NCBI RefSeq assembly: GCF_921293095.1 | Contig: NC_060259.1 | Coordinates: forward strand, 46,853,812 to 46,917,811 | Direction: 5' to 3' | Source: Ischnura elegans | Taxonomy: Eukaryota; Arthropoda; Insecta; Odonata; Coenagrionidae | Length of the DNA stretch: 64,000 bases | In this document: positions 24,519-36,763 of the stretch, in pieces | Layout: every line of letters starts with the position of its first letter | Position numbering within the stretch: the first letter of the stretch is position 1 | The notes under the pieces: model-generated | Seen by the model: only the letters and a program-made list of their open reading frames with translations | What the model was told of the DNA's origin: nothing | The model's database searches: none | Translations under genes and position numbers: made by a program

Positions 24519-27500
24519 AACTAAAAACTAAAATGTGGAGGTCATAAACCCGAATTCCAGGGCGGCATGGCACGGTCCTTGCTCCACATAAATATCAAAA
24601 TAATACACTTGTTACCTGCGGAGGTCTTTAATGAACGTTATTTCTGTAATGAATAATGTGTACAGCGTTCATGTATAAATTAATCTCGTTATTATTCTGA
24701 CGTCCCTGTGTCATGTAACGATTTCTTCTTGAGAAAGTGGCTTGAAAATTCGATTAAATTGCGGAACGTTTATGCTAACCTGTACAATTACTCGATGTTT
24801 CAACTAAAAGATTTATATCATGTATATTTTTGCCTCGTAAACATTTATCATTCCATTCATTATAAAACGCTACCTTGTGCTGGACCAAAAATATTTTATC
24901 CTTATAATAGCGGAATTAATCGTTTGTCTATACATTCTAATTATTTGTTTGCATAAAAATTTTCTCTTATCACAAGGCTCTCGTGTCTACAAGAGGTGTA
25001 AAAGAGAGTTTATGAATTATTTTCCTCATTAGGAGATTTTTGGCGATGACGATCTCTTCTTTCAATATACATGTCAATCGTTTATTTAAAAGTACTTTGA
25101 GCCCATGTATACCTCGTTGAAAACACGGCGCATTAATATAATAGCGCGATATTAGGACTACACTTAGGTAACGTCAATTAATTGTTATAATCCAGCAGTT
25201 ATTGTTCTCCTTTACCGTGAGCCGTGATATATTTCTGAAGCTTTGCCTTTCACTCGAAGCCGAAACCTTCTCGGATCAACTGACTCCTCCACTACGCATG
25301 CTTGATGACTAATGCGAACATCTTGGCATGAGACAAATCGTCTTCACCATTTCAACATCTGTTCCCTGTTGAGGCATTGCATCGCACCAGCTCGAGCTGA
25401 TTGAATGATTTTGACGGAGAGGTAGTAACAGTGTCTTCCAAACGTTAGAACGCAATTTTTCATTGAATAAATTATACTAATGTGGTAAGGAACGGAATTG
25501 CGTTTGAAATGGCCTTAAGCTCTGATAATTGAAATAGGGATTTTGATTTTGGAAGTCAGCACTGCAAACATGCATATTCGATATTTTTTACAAAAAATTA
25601 GGCTTTCCACATGGCATGGAGGAACCAATATACATAAAATATTATGTCTTAACTACAAAACGTTTTTTGGAGACTGATTTGCTTGTCGTATTATGGTAGT
25701 GCACCGTAATGTTATCCAAGATACAAATAGCACATGATCTATCAAAATCATAAATCAGACATCCCATAGGAAGTCCACTCATTCTTGTGCTCATGGCTCT
25801 TGGTCCAACTACTTGCGTAACGAAATGAACGTTGCATGGTACGTTGCACATATGAATGTACTAGTGGCATTGAGATAGCACCTCAAACTGTATAGATCGG
25901 TAAACATGAACGGTAGAAATATTTACCCGAATTGTATCTTGCATGGTCTCATGTAGATGCAAATCTAGATTATTTAATTCATTCGCCTCTTTCAATACCT
26001 TTTTCCGTCACCTAAAAATATCTTTACCTATGCGTCGTTTTTGTCGTAAATACTCGTGCTGCTTTTCAAATTCACTCGTTCTTCAAGTTCTTCGACCGAT
26101 AGACTGATTTTATCGGTGAAGCTAAAGCTTGTTGCAGACTAGCCCATGAGGGAGATATTATCAAATACTCAAGTAAAATTAATTTCCCTGAGCCAGAACT
26201 TTTGTCTTTAAATGGAATAGTCATATTTTTTTAATTTAACACACCTTTCAGCTTATTATGGTCAATTATTAAACGCTCCTATTCGAAAAACAGGTAAATT
26301 CTATTGATAGAGGTAGGGACATTATTGATTGATGTTTACTACCAGGAAGTCTTCCGTGAATACTTTTACCAATGGAGGCGGGAAGTATTGGGTGGAAAGA
26401 CACAACGAGAGACGAAACACCTGAGTGTTTAAATATATTGGTAAAATATTGAAGCCTATTCACGTCCCCTACAGTGTTGATTCTTGGAGATTTCCTTATT
26501 CGATATGATTTCCATTCTCAAGGCTAATAAAGATAAGACCCACACTCAAGTTCCGATTCAATTTTCTCCATAGCCTAAGAATTTACCTCAGTGAGATTTT
26601 AAAATAACCGTTTTCCTCATTAATCCTAGATTTAAATAATAATTGCATCGAGGGTGGTATAAATTACTCCACCAGCAAATATGTATTCGTTGCTATTTCT
26701 CCCATTTTTCCGAATTCTTTCCTGTTCAAACAGTGAAAATATAAAGGCCATTATTTGAGATTTGTACTTCGTTTGATTGACATAGTTACATGAGCGTCCT
26801 TGCTTATTAAAATTAATGCGGTTAAAGCTTCTCAATGATCGCCAAAGGCTCATTACATCCTTGGATGATCCTCTCAATCTCTGTCATGACGATTGGACGC
26901 GGATAATCATTGATATAAAAATTAAATGCATCAAGTGTTGCATAAAATACCCCTAGCACATACGCCTGGAGTAGGTGAATTATTCACTACTTTCTCTAAC
27001 GTATCCGATGTAGATAAGGACCTTTTTTATATTTCTCTAAGCTATGTTTACCCTCCACCATTCGACGCTTCATCAAAACGTACGATGTCATCAATAGCAT
27101 AAATTACATAAATTGCAAAGCACGACGTTAAATGCGAGTTAAAGAAATGAAAACTGTAAAGTGAATGGAATATACCCCGAGCAATAAAGTTTATCAGGGA
27201 TAATGAGGAATGAAGACATTGAAAGGAAATAATTACGGAGGTAGTCGAGTGAATTTAGTGGGAAATAATTAAAGGGAGATAGGAATTCCAGTGGAATAGG
27301 TAAAACTTGGTAGATGAGGAAGTCTGATGAAATCGAAGGTCTAGAGAAAGACGTGAGTAGGTTGCACGTCGATATGAAAAAGTTTTTAAGAGATTGAAGA
27401 GGATATTTGATTTAAAAATTCAAAGTGAGGCCAACAAGACATTAAAAAAACGGTAACAGATTCAACACGATAATTGTTAGGTTGAATATGAGATATTACC

Positions 27501-27580
27501 GTCTGTATGACTTTGCGCCGTCTCCTATCAGCTATATTTTTCTCCTATCAGCAAATAATTAATGGGAGGTCTGTATGATT
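24519..27580. other. Intronic AT-rich DNA, no feature
   Basis: Only short chance frames; no element ends, tRNA-like boxes or coding motifs were recognised. Confidence 0.55.
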
Positions 27581-27590
27581 TTGCACCGTA

Positions 27591-27917
27591 TTGAAGATTT
27601 ACATCATGATCGATCGATCTCTGCAGCGGGAGCAAGTCAAACAATTTTACGAAGAGGAAGAAAATTTGACACATGAAGATATCGGACCTGGAATTCTTGA
27701 AACTGAGCTAAAGAGAGCTCTTCTGGAGGCGAAGCTAAGAATGACAATAGTATTGGACAGCAAATCCTGTGAACTTCATAAGTACTTGGGAAAGCATGAC
27801 AGGAAAAGGCAGCACGAACTCGTCCGTTGGATATATGATGAAGTAGCTTTACTCGCGGCTGATCTTAAAGCCACCGAGTGCGTCCACCGGGTTGCGGATG
27901 GTAGGTCGACTTCTTGA
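27591..27917 (+). pseudogene. RTE-like LINE: RT entry fragment
   Basis: 108-codon open frame. The block GILETELKRALLEAKLR corresponds to the start of the RT domain, where intact relatives continue with a K-x-x-G-x-D-x-I-P motif; here that motif is lost (MTIVLDSKSC), followed by a recognisable LHKYLG...WIYDE helix. It then runs out of homology. Confidence 0.7.
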
Positions 27918-28204
27918 AATAGAGGTTAGCTGCAAGATAAGCCAGTTCTTAAATAAGCAGTCGTGGGAAAAAAGAGACGGTGTTCTGACAGGATATTGGT
28001 CTATCCTTGGCTATTGATTGGCCATTAATTCGTGTTAATTAATGCACTTACACATAGCCGATTATCATGAAACTTCCAACAAAACAAAGATATAATTACA
28101 GCGAGAAATTTAAACATGCAAGTGTGAAAAGAGCTTATCAGAATTTTAAGTATGCTTTTCTGCGGAAGTGAGCCATAGGCAATGAAAGCCGCGTAGAAAT
28201 CTAG

Positions 28205-28534
28205 GGTGGAGGCCTTCGAAATAGGATGCCACAGAAGTATGAAGATGATCAAATGGATCGACCGAGTAAGCTATAGGAATTCCTAAGAGGAGTAGGAGAG
28301 AAGAAAAGCCATATGAAACCCTTAATAAGAAGACGGAACAACCTTCTAGGTGACATCTTGAGACATGAAGGCCTGATGAAGACAATCGTCGAGGGACAAG
28401 TGGATTGCGAGAATGGAAAAAGAAGACCACGAACAGAATATGTGGAACAGGTAAAGAAAGATGTGAAAGAAAATAAATACGTAGGAGTGGAAAAACTAGC
28501 TGATAATAGAATTAAACCGTCAAACCAATCTTAG
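28205..28534 (+). pseudogene. RTE-like LINE: C-terminal fragment
   Basis: Carries the conserved C-terminal blocks (LLGDILRHEGLMKTIVEGQV, then a Lys/Arg-rich GKRRPRTEYVEQ and a closing KLADNR) in one frame, preceded in another frame by EAFEIGCHRSMKMIKWIDRV. One frameshift lies near 28,290. Confidence 0.8.
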
Positions 28535-28813
28535 GATTATTGACCAATGATGATGATGAACTTGACTGATGGACATGTAGATTTAATTCATCCTAATGTC
28601 AAATCACCTGAGAAATTCGGAGGATGTTGAAACATTATCATGTCATATCACGCTTTTAAGTTAGCTCCGGGGATAAAAATACCCAAAACTAGGCCTAACT
28701 CTTCACAACAGCTCACGGCATTGTCCAGGTGACCATTTATGGCTGAGAGAAAGTAATTCCCTTAAGATAAAACTGATAACTTCAGGCTTTACTTTGTGAA
28801 ACCTCTCCATATT

Positions 28814-28977
28814 GGAAATAAAGAAATGAAACTTTGTAAGGTTCACTATTTTTTAATTATGGGCCCGACCCGGGTTTCGTAACTTGGCTACCTTCCGATC
28901 TAAGCAAGTTACGAAACCCGGGTCGAGCCAATAATTAAATAATAGTGAACCTTACAAAGTTTTACTTCTTTATTTCC
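28814..28977. mobile_element. Foldback element 1 (73-bp arms)
   Basis: Arms 28,814-28,886 and 28,905-28,977 are reverse complements at 68 of 73 positions, with an 18-base spacer. The inner part of each arm is GC-rich (GACCCGGGTTTCGTAACTTG) and the outer part AT-rich. No target-site duplication was identified. The transcript of either strand could form a long hairpin. Confidence 0.93.
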
Positions 28978-30580
28978 TTTAAGATAAGGCTACTACGAGT
29001 AGTAGGTTACCACCATCTGGCTTTCAAGTACCGATTTAGTTGGCATCATCCCAAACTTGAATATCTTCTCATTAGATTTACGTGTTCTCAGCACTTCTTC
29101 GCAGTGGTTATGGGTGGGTCGTTCGTTTTTCCTGAACAGTGCAGGTAAAGGAACGGAAGGGTATGACGGACTACGTGCTCTCGCAGTGTAGGAAGATGTG
29201 TGTATTTCGACGAGAAATAAATTTAACCCGTATCTCTTATACTAAAATTATGCCTCGCATTGCACGGATGGCAATAAACTGCAGCTTCTACCTAGCATAC
29301 ACACCCTGTCTATGATAACTGAATATTCGTGGAGCACGCTAAAAACATAGATTCAGAAGGGATCAAATTAGTAAACGAAGGAAATCTATATTTTTATAGG
29401 CACATCAGGACGGCAAGAATAGTATATGAGACCGATTATTTCAAAAGAGAGGAACGACAGTTATGCGCTCTCGAGCGTAAAATAGGTCGACATCCCAATA
29501 CATTTGTCTTTTAAATTTTTAGGAAGGTGCTGTGTTTCGCAGCCCTTGCACAATTATGGTCTGATCGCGCCAATAATTGGAAGATTATGTTAGTTTCTGG
29601 AATACAGTTTACTCTTTCGCAACTTATGGAAAAATAAATATTTTTATACCAGTGCTGTGATTATCTTGGGTGACTTTTTCCATTTGTGTGTGGATTAACT
29701 TAAATAAAGTCGTAACTAGTGAATATGATGTAATAGTTGAAAGACACTAATTTACTTTTTAACGACTGACTACATAGCACGCATGACTACATAGCGTAGC
29801 CATGCGTGATTTAAATTGTTATGATTACTGCGAGATTACTTCGTCACCTTTCACTATTGGAAATGCAATCAAAATTCTTGAATATATCACATTGACTCAT
29901 GTTTTTAAGCTTAAACTTTTCATTTATGTAGTTTTATCACCTGAGTTGACATCAAAGCATATTCATATTACTCAAGCGCACATTATTTCTATACTCCATG
30001 ACAGTTTCCTTTTTTCGATTCACCAATGCTTCACTGATTCACCTTCCCTGCGTTACATGCACAAACCGTCTGATTCCCTCGCGTCTGTTATATTCTCAAC
30101 GCTTTCAAAAAATTTAGCTCATCTGAACCCTTCCGCATCCGTTTCAAATTTACTCTCCCACATTCCCGTCCTTATTATTATTGTGGGTCGCCTATGTGTA
30201 CGTGTGTATATATCCTTCCCGTTAAGTGCTCATGCTAAAGCAGCGGCGATGTAAACTAGGCTTTAATATCCTATCGCGGAGGCCTTTTACTTCCTTCGTG
30301 CCATCATTGCAACCAAACTTTCAACCGTACCTTCAACCTGCCCTCATTACCTCCCCTACTTCTTTCCCCTTACGTACCTAATTACCCCACCCACGCGTTT
30401 TCCCCCTCCCCTCTCTCCCCTCCTCCTTCCCCAGGTTCGCAATTTCCTGATTAATTATGCTCTTTTAAGCTGCGGTCCTTCGCCCCCAGGGATGAATGAC
30501 GGAAAATGGCAAGGGATACCATTAATTCCTCCTCAGAGACGCTTATGCCGGTGTAAATCCATCTTCCCTTCATTTCCTTC
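28978..30580. other. Intronic DNA with a pyrimidine-rich tract
   Basis: No exon or element recognised. Between about 30,270 and 30,450 the + strand is strongly C/T-rich. A 150-codon open frame at 29,802-30,254 has no motif and looks like chance. Confidence 0.5.
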
Positions 30581-30584
30581 GGAA

Positions 30585-31056
30585 TGAAAACTGTTTAATT
30601 TTAATTGCCAGCTTATGCCTCGCCAGAGAGTCCAAATCACTTTACCGTTGAGATTTTGTAGAGTTAGATACTTTAGAGTTGAGGTTACTGTCTTACATGG
30701 GGGAGAAAAAAGGGAAACCATGTTTCAAGGCACTGAACAATTGATCTACTTATGAACACCTTTTTCTGTTTTTGTAACTTTCTGTACTATGCTCCACCAT
30801 AGAGTCCTAATCCCTTAGGCGTTCAGATTTGCCGAAGCGGTTACCGTCTAACATGGAGGAGAAAAAATGGTAACTATATTTCAAGTCATTAAACAATTGA
30901 TCAATATATAAGCAATCTTTTTCTGTTTTTGCAACTTTCCGTACGTAACATGTTTCATTTTAACCGCCAGGTTATACTTAGCCAGAGAGTCCATATCACT
31001 TAAACGTTAAGATTTTTTGCATCGGTTGCCGTCTGACATGGAGGAGAAAAAAATCA
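30585..31056. repeat. Irregular tandem repeat, about 2.5 units
   Basis: Three successive units share, in order, AGAGTCC-AATC, a GTTCAGATTT/GTTAAGATTT block, GGTTACCGTCT/GGTTGCCGTCT, ACATGGAGGAGAAAAAA and (first two) ACAATTGATC then CTTTTTCTGTTTTTG. The GAGAAAAAA words fall near 30,703, 30,860 and 31,042, giving periods of about 156 and 183 bp, so units vary by indels. It abuts block A of the composite repeat at about 31,060. Confidence 0.8.
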
Positions 31057-31059
31057 AGC

Positions 31060-31660
31060 ACTAGACAAGGTATTGATGGAGGGGGAGGTTAATGCTGAGG
31101 AGGGGAGAGAATTGGGAAGGTAATGTGTCGATGAGCAATTTTTTACCACATGCTTTTGAGTATGATATAATATCAAAATATTTAAGTAAGCCAAGTTATT
31201 TCTCCTGGTCAAAGTGCAAGAAATACATTGTTCAAAATATGCCGCGTATAATATGTAACATAAATTTTTAGCAAAAACATAATTATTGTCATATTTAAAA
31301 TAGGATCAAAGCTGGTTTTATCGCTCGGCAATCGGTTTCGACGCATTCTAGGTCATTGTGGATAGATCAAACGCTACTATGTGTTTCTTCCACAAAGTTA
31401 ATCAACTTACGATTAACATCAATAAAATAGATGATATTGGAAGCCACGGGGCTAAATATCGCTGAGAGGGGCTCAAAATTTCGAAGCCTGGAAGGAAAAA
31501 AATCATTTAAAGCATGATATAATATCAAAACCAGGAAATCCAGTTTTTACCCTTGTCACAAGTATTTCAAAAATCGTTAAAAATTTCACTCTTGTAACAT
31601 GTAACATGAATAAAAAGCAAACACTGATTAACTTTTACAGTTAAAAAGCGATTTACAATA
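31060..31660. repeat. Composite repeat, blocks A-P-B(partial)-A
   Basis: 31,060-31,330 matches the block A units at 33,470-33,740 and 33,850-34,095 (shared words TATTGATGGAGGGG, TTTTGAGTATGAT, AATATCAA, CAGTTTAAAA). It is followed by motif P (CGGTTTCGACGCATTC at 31,333-31,348), a short piece of block B (GGAAGCCACGGGGCTAAATATCGC) and a second partial block A to 31,660. This suggests unequal exchange or internal deletion between A/B units. Confidence 0.72.
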
Positions 31661-33240
31661 ATTGCTTGGACCCCGGTTTCCACCTGTCTGCCTCATTGAT
31701 GGAAACTAATTCCTTTTATTATTTCCATGCATAACTTCCACTTCACCCTCTGTAAACCTAATTAAAACAAGTGTAATTGGAACCTATGAGTATTGATAGT
31801 TGCCGCAGATGGGGATGTTTGAATTTTCACTAACCATCGTTTTCCCATTATTTTCAAGGCACGCCCAGAACACTTTAGTTCGACGATGTTTTTGCTACTC
31901 ACGCGGCATGGATGCATGCCATTTCGGCTCACGTTGCGGCCATCATCCATAAGGATACTAGATCGATCACTAGAAAGATCAGCAGTTCTCTTGTTTTCAA
32001 TGGCTGAACTGCGCTCAAAACGTCGAAGATGGGAAGGAAACCACTTCCGATTATGACTGATGAGGAGAATAGGCAGAAAAGTTGTTTTATTAGTCACAGA
32101 AGAGCTGCATATACCTTCCCATGCGATCAGTGAATTCCTCAGTGAAAAACTCATGTAACCTCCTCAAAAACTCGTTCTCTGCGAGGGTGTGTCTGTCTTA
32201 TAGATGACCTGCAGGGAGAGAGTGGCATGGTTGAACGTTACTCTTCTCTTTCGGGCAGGGGGACTGCAGGCTGGAGGCCTAATTCCATCCCAAAGGTTGA
32301 ATGTTCCTTTTTTTTCTATTAATGGTTAATTTTTGTTGCCCCTCAAGACAACGTTGCCCCTTTTATATATTTTCGAAAATGTACCCGGCGCGATCCACAT
32401 TTTTTCCAATATTTTGCATTATAGTGCTTGCAAATGCGAGGAATAGCGCAAAAAGCTACAAATTTGATGGATCACATCATCATTTGTATAAATTTCGGTT
32501 AACACCCATAACTATACCTTATTTCCCCAAGAAACTTGGATTACTTTGTCCTTCAGCAATGTGAGTGGCGACATGTGTGAAACCATTGAAATGCATGGTG
32601 GGTGAAAACACATTTAGAGGCCAACTTGAAGATCATCTTTTGTAATATTCCTGCTTACGGGACTCCATTCATTACAGTTACACTCGCTGCCTACCACCAG
32701 ACCTTTGATTCCACGTGAAAGCACAGTAGAACCTCGCTTACACGACAGTATTACGGAAACGTCAATTACAACAGCAATATTTAAATCCCCTTATGGTTAT
32801 CATAGCATATAATGCTAAACTTACCTCTTCAGTGCGTCAATTATTATCCACACAATCTCATTAACACGGATTTTTTCCAATTCATAACGTGATCCAGAAC
32901 CTGTAGAACAAGTGTTTTTGCGAAGTCAACCTCAATAATCTAATTCTATAAAATACAGAATGTTATAAATTATTTAGTGATTCCATTAATCTTGATAGCA
33001 CAACTGATATCCTAAATACCCTTGGTAACACGACCCTCAGTAAAACGAGTATCTCGGTCGCAAGGCTGTCACCCTAATCCCCTTGAGACTCTTTTTACTC
33101 AGCTTCTGCTGAATGAAGCTTTAATTTATGAACTTTTTTTATTTTGGTTTGGTCAACCAAACAATCTTGCACTTCAGGCCTTCCCACCCTTCAGTAATAC
33201 AATGGAGAACACGGTCGCCTCTGAAAGGGAAAACAGATGA
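31660..33240. repeat. Composite repeat copy 1, blocks P-B-C-D
   Basis: The best-preserved B-C-D run on the left side. B (31,670-32,290) aligns with 38,620-39,230 and 47,825-48,480, sharing GGCTCACGTTGCGGCC and ATAGATGA(C/T)(C/A)TGCAGGGAGAGA. C (32,295-32,720) aligns with 46,110-46,540 and 48,530-48,910, sharing ACACATTTAGAGGCCAACTTG. D (32,720-33,240) aligns with 41,435-41,720, 46,540-46,960 and 48,915-49,550, sharing ACGACCCTCA and GGAGAACACGGTCGC. D opens with CAGTAGAACCTCGCTTA, which resembles the ends of pogo/Tigger-type transposons. No coding region is conserved between copies. Confidence 0.78.
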
Positions 33241-33279
33241 TGGTATAACAATTATAAAAAGCACATTGTACTTTCCCAC

Positions 33280-34097
33280 TAGTTTAGTTGTTCAGACCGG
33301 ATTTCGACGTATTCTACGTCATCATGAAGCACAACTGCATCTCTGGACAATCCAGTGCACTTATTTTGATGAAGGGAGGATGGTTAGTATGTAATTTGGG
33401 TAATTAGGGAGTTGGGAGGGTGGTTTAAGTGGTGAAGGACAAGTGCTTATTGGGATCCGGGTGTGGAAAAGCAGTATTGATGGAGGGGGATGTTGATGCA
33501 GATTATGGGGTGACAAGTGGGAAAGTACAATGTCATTTAGCAATTTTTTACGACATGATTTTGAGTATGATGTAATATCAACATATCCAGGAAGCCCAGT
33601 TATTTAACTCTGTCACATATCTAATTTTTTAATCGCTTAAAATTTCCCTCGTAAAATATGTAACACAAATGTGTATTAAAAACATAAAATTGTAACACTT
33701 TTAAATCGATCCAACTGCATCACTATGTAAGCCAGAGCTCTTTTTGCCATAAAGAGAAGAGGGAAAGTATATAATGTAAGTAGGGAGGGAGAAGGTGTGT
33801 GGTTTGAGTGGTGAAGGTCGAGTTCTTATCGGGTTCCGGGTGTGAAATCGGTAGTTATTGATGGAGGGGAAGGTTCATGATGAGGAGGGATGACAAGTGG
33901 GAAGGTACAATGCCGTTGAGGAATTTTTTCACACGTGATTTTGAGCATGATGCGATATCAAAATTTTCCAGGAAGTCAAGTTATTTGCCCTCATTGCGTA
34001 TTTTCAAAAAATCGTTTATAATTTCCCTCGTATAACATGTAATAAAAATTTGTAGCAAAAACAAATTAACTGTTACAGTTTAAAAACGATCCACACT
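33280..34097. repeat. Composite repeat, motif P and two tandem block A units
   Basis: P at 33,298-33,330 is followed by two A units about 372 bp apart (compare TATTGATGGAGGGG at 33,477 and 33,854, and GATTTTGAG(T/C)ATGAT at 33,557 and 33,938). The second unit stops at about 34,097, where the tail of the - strand LINE begins; the continuation is found on the other side of that LINE near 38,619. Confidence 0.82.
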
Positions 34098-34389
34098 GGT
34101 ATCTACATCTATATCTACAAAGGAACCCGCGAGCCACCTCTAGGGTGTTTGGCAGGGGGTGATCAATTACAAACATGCAGCATGCAAGATGACCGCCACA
34201 TTGACACTGCACGGTCATAGAAATGTTACGAATAAGAGCAAAATATACATGCATATTCATGCAAAGACCAAAAGTGCGAATGGTTAGTAATTCCTATAAC
34301 AAATACATGCAAGGTTAGAGCTATGGAAAAATAAATGCATGCCATGAGTCGCCCTGGCGAGTGACGCTATCAATTATATTAATTTAGGT

Positions 34390-35110
34390 ACCGTTGCTAT
34401 CCTTAATAGTACGAGGGAAGAATGATATTTTAAATCTCTCTCTCTCTTTTGCAGTCTATTTCTTTTATTTTATTTCCATGATCACGTCTACCACAGTACG
34501 ACGGTGCACGATATGTTTCACGTCGTTTGGGAAAATATCTTCCTGGAATCGACAACGTAAATTTAGCCTATACGCTCCTGTAAGAATGTCATCCTTCCCA
34601 TAGTGTCATTAATATAAAGAAGGTTCAAAATAGGACCTATAACACTTCCTTGGGGTACACCTTAGGTAACTTAATTGTATCCGAGCTAACTCCATTAAAA
34701 CAACCCTCTGTTCGCGATCATTTAGGAAATCTTTGATCTAACCTTTTACGTGCGTATTTGTACCGTATTTTTTCAACTTTTGAATCAGCTTTAAATGCGG
34801 AACCTTATCGATTTCCTTTCTGAAGTATAAACATATGGCATCAACTTAAACATGTCTGTCACCCGCGGCTAAGATATCGTGAACTAAGAAAGTGAGTTGA
34901 GTTTTTCAAGACTTCCGTTTTCTAAATCTGTGCGTTCTTTTTCTAACAGATTTTGGCTACCTAGTTGTCCCATTATCGATCTGGGAATAACATGTTCCAA
35001 TATTTTGCAAGAAATGGAAGTGAGTGAAATTGGACGGTAATTACAATGCTTTTCCCTATCCTCACCTTTTAATATAGGTGTCACGTTCCTGGTTTCCAAT
35101 CTTTAGGTAA
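34390..35110 (-). pseudogene. LINE copy 2 ORF2: RT remnant with palm deleted
   Basis: Contains RNVTPILKGEDREKHCNYRP, then SLTSISCKILEHV, then (after degraded sequence) a stop directly before GVPQGSVIGPILNLLYIND near 34,655-34,610. Immediately after, the reading jumps to the far C-terminal block (LNLRCRFQEDIFPNDVKHIV), so the YADD catalytic loop and thumb are missing. The deletion point is near 34,600. Confidence 0.8.
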
Positions 35111-35757
35111 TGTGGGTTCTGCAGGGATTTTTCGAACAATACCGTCAAGTAAGGCGTTATCTCTGATTCTGATACCTTATATACTCGATCTAGAATGAGA
35201 TCAGTGTCTGGCGATTTCTTTGGATTAATAGAGCTGAGTCGTTTTTTCTAAACCACTGCTTGAAATACAAATAGACGGCTTTTGTTCTTGGTAGACTTGA
35301 GGTAAAGGTGTATATATATTTGTCGTGAAATTAGTGAAGACACCGTGAAAAAAGCTATTTAAGAGATCAGCTTTATCTCGATTGTTCGTCACTCTATCGT
35401 CTCGCTCATTTATAAGTGAAGAGACTGTGGCGCTATTTCCCTGTACCTCCCTTGTGTATGACCAGAAAGTCTAATAGTTGTCGTCTAAATATTCGCCCAA
35501 TATTTTTGTTTTGAATTCACTCAACGCCTACTTAAGGGTTTTCTTTGTCTCTTTTATCGATTTTATAATGTTCCCGCATTTTTAATATTTCCTCGAAAGT
35601 AAGACCCGCATGCGCCTTTTTCATTTTGGCGTGAATTGCTCTTGGTCGATTTAGAGCCTTACAGACTTTCGCATTTTACCATCTCGGTTCAGCATTCAAA
35701 CATTGTAACTCACTCGGTACCGTAATATTCATGACCTCTTGCATAATGCTAGTAAAC

Positions 35758-36490
35758 TTATTCCATGCGTCGTTTGCCCCAAGGTTGAAAGGTGACATCT
35801 TTGAAATCAGTGAATGAGTCCGACAAGTACTCCTTTAACCCTTCAAAATTCGCCTTATGGAATAAATAGACCCTTCTTCTCGACACAGGTTTTCTGTCGA
35901 AGACGATATGAAACTTTCCATGCACTGTCTTGTGGTCACTTACACCAGCCACAGCCTCAGTTCTGATTACGAACTCTGGAATATTCGATGCTAAGAGGTC
36001 TAGTATGTTGTTACCCCTGGTGGTTATATCTACTAGCTGAGTTAAGGAATTGGAATAGAAAGAGTAAAGCAAAGTTTCGCACAGGTCCTTGTCTTTCCCT
36101 CCATTTTTAAAACAATATTTTTCCCAATCGAGCGATGGAACATTGAAATCGCCGCCAATCATGACACTATTACGATTTTTCTGAGAAATAAAACGCCTTA
36201 TCTGATTATTTAACTCTAAAATTGAATTAAATGGTGAATCTGGTGAAATATAATATGCGAATATAAAGTATCTCTTAGCTGTGCACTCAATTGAGCACAA
36301 AACACTTTCCAATTCACTATCTCCTAAGTTCTTGGCTCTGCTTGTGATATCCTTCACTGCAATGAATGCTCCTTCTGTTCTCGTTTTACGGTCCTTTCTG
36401 TGTATTGAATATGATTTCAGGAAGATCTGTGTTATGTATTTCATCCGATAACCAACTTTCAGTTCCTATGATTACGTAAATTTGCTTCTG
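35758..36490 (-). pseudogene. LINE copy 2 ORF2: APE-type endonuclease
   Basis: Begins in one frame with IGTESWLSDEI (about 36,470) and continues in a 228-codon frame (36,444-35,758) with the catalytic blocks IGGDFNVPSLDW and GVSDHKTVHGKF, then RRRVYLFHKANFEG, the same block seen in copy 1. These are the Asp/Asn and His signatures of the AP-endonuclease family that nicks target DNA. Frames shift at about 36,440 and after 35,770. Confidence 0.88.
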
Positions 36491-36763
36491 TTTCTAAAGT
36501 TAGATGGTGGAAATCAGCAACTTCGTTCTTAAAACTACGGCATTTAACAACTATGATCGATAAAGCTTCTTTTCTACGCGGTTTTGTGAACTTTTTTGAT
36601 AATTTGAGTTTCTAAGTGCATACTATATCTGAATTTTCTGATCAACTATCATTAATTTCACAAGAGCTATTTTAGCGCTTTAAACACGTCATTGCTTTTT
36701 GAAGGAAACCTGTGACCCCATGAGTTATTATCCCCATATTATCCCTACACTCTGCCCTGCTCT

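Larger units (their letters stand above)
27585..28560 (+). mobile_element. RTE-like LINE, internally deleted
   Basis: Two separated parts of one ORF2. The first (27,591-27,917) reads like the RT entry block: EDIGPGILETELKRALLEAKLR, then LHKYLGKHDRKRQHELVRWIYDE. The second (28,205-28,534) reads like the extreme C-terminus of the endonuclease-reverse transcriptases common in arthropods: EAFEIGCHRSMKMIKWIDRV, then in the next frame RRRNNLLGDILRHEGLMKTI and a closing KLADNR. The catalytic RT core between them is missing. The element ends in a short (ATG)n tail (gatgatgatga at 28,550). It is dead by deletion and frameshift. The clade assignment (RTE/BovB-like) rests on the C-terminal block and tail type. 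Confidence 0.78.

Noticed and set aside
29802-30254. 150-codon open frame
   Set aside because: No motif, no splice sites, no compositional contrast; consistent with chance.
31762-32154. 130-codon open frame on - strand in block B
   Set aside because: The equivalent positions in block B copies at 38.7 and 48.1 kb are not open in this frame, so it is not a conserved coding region.
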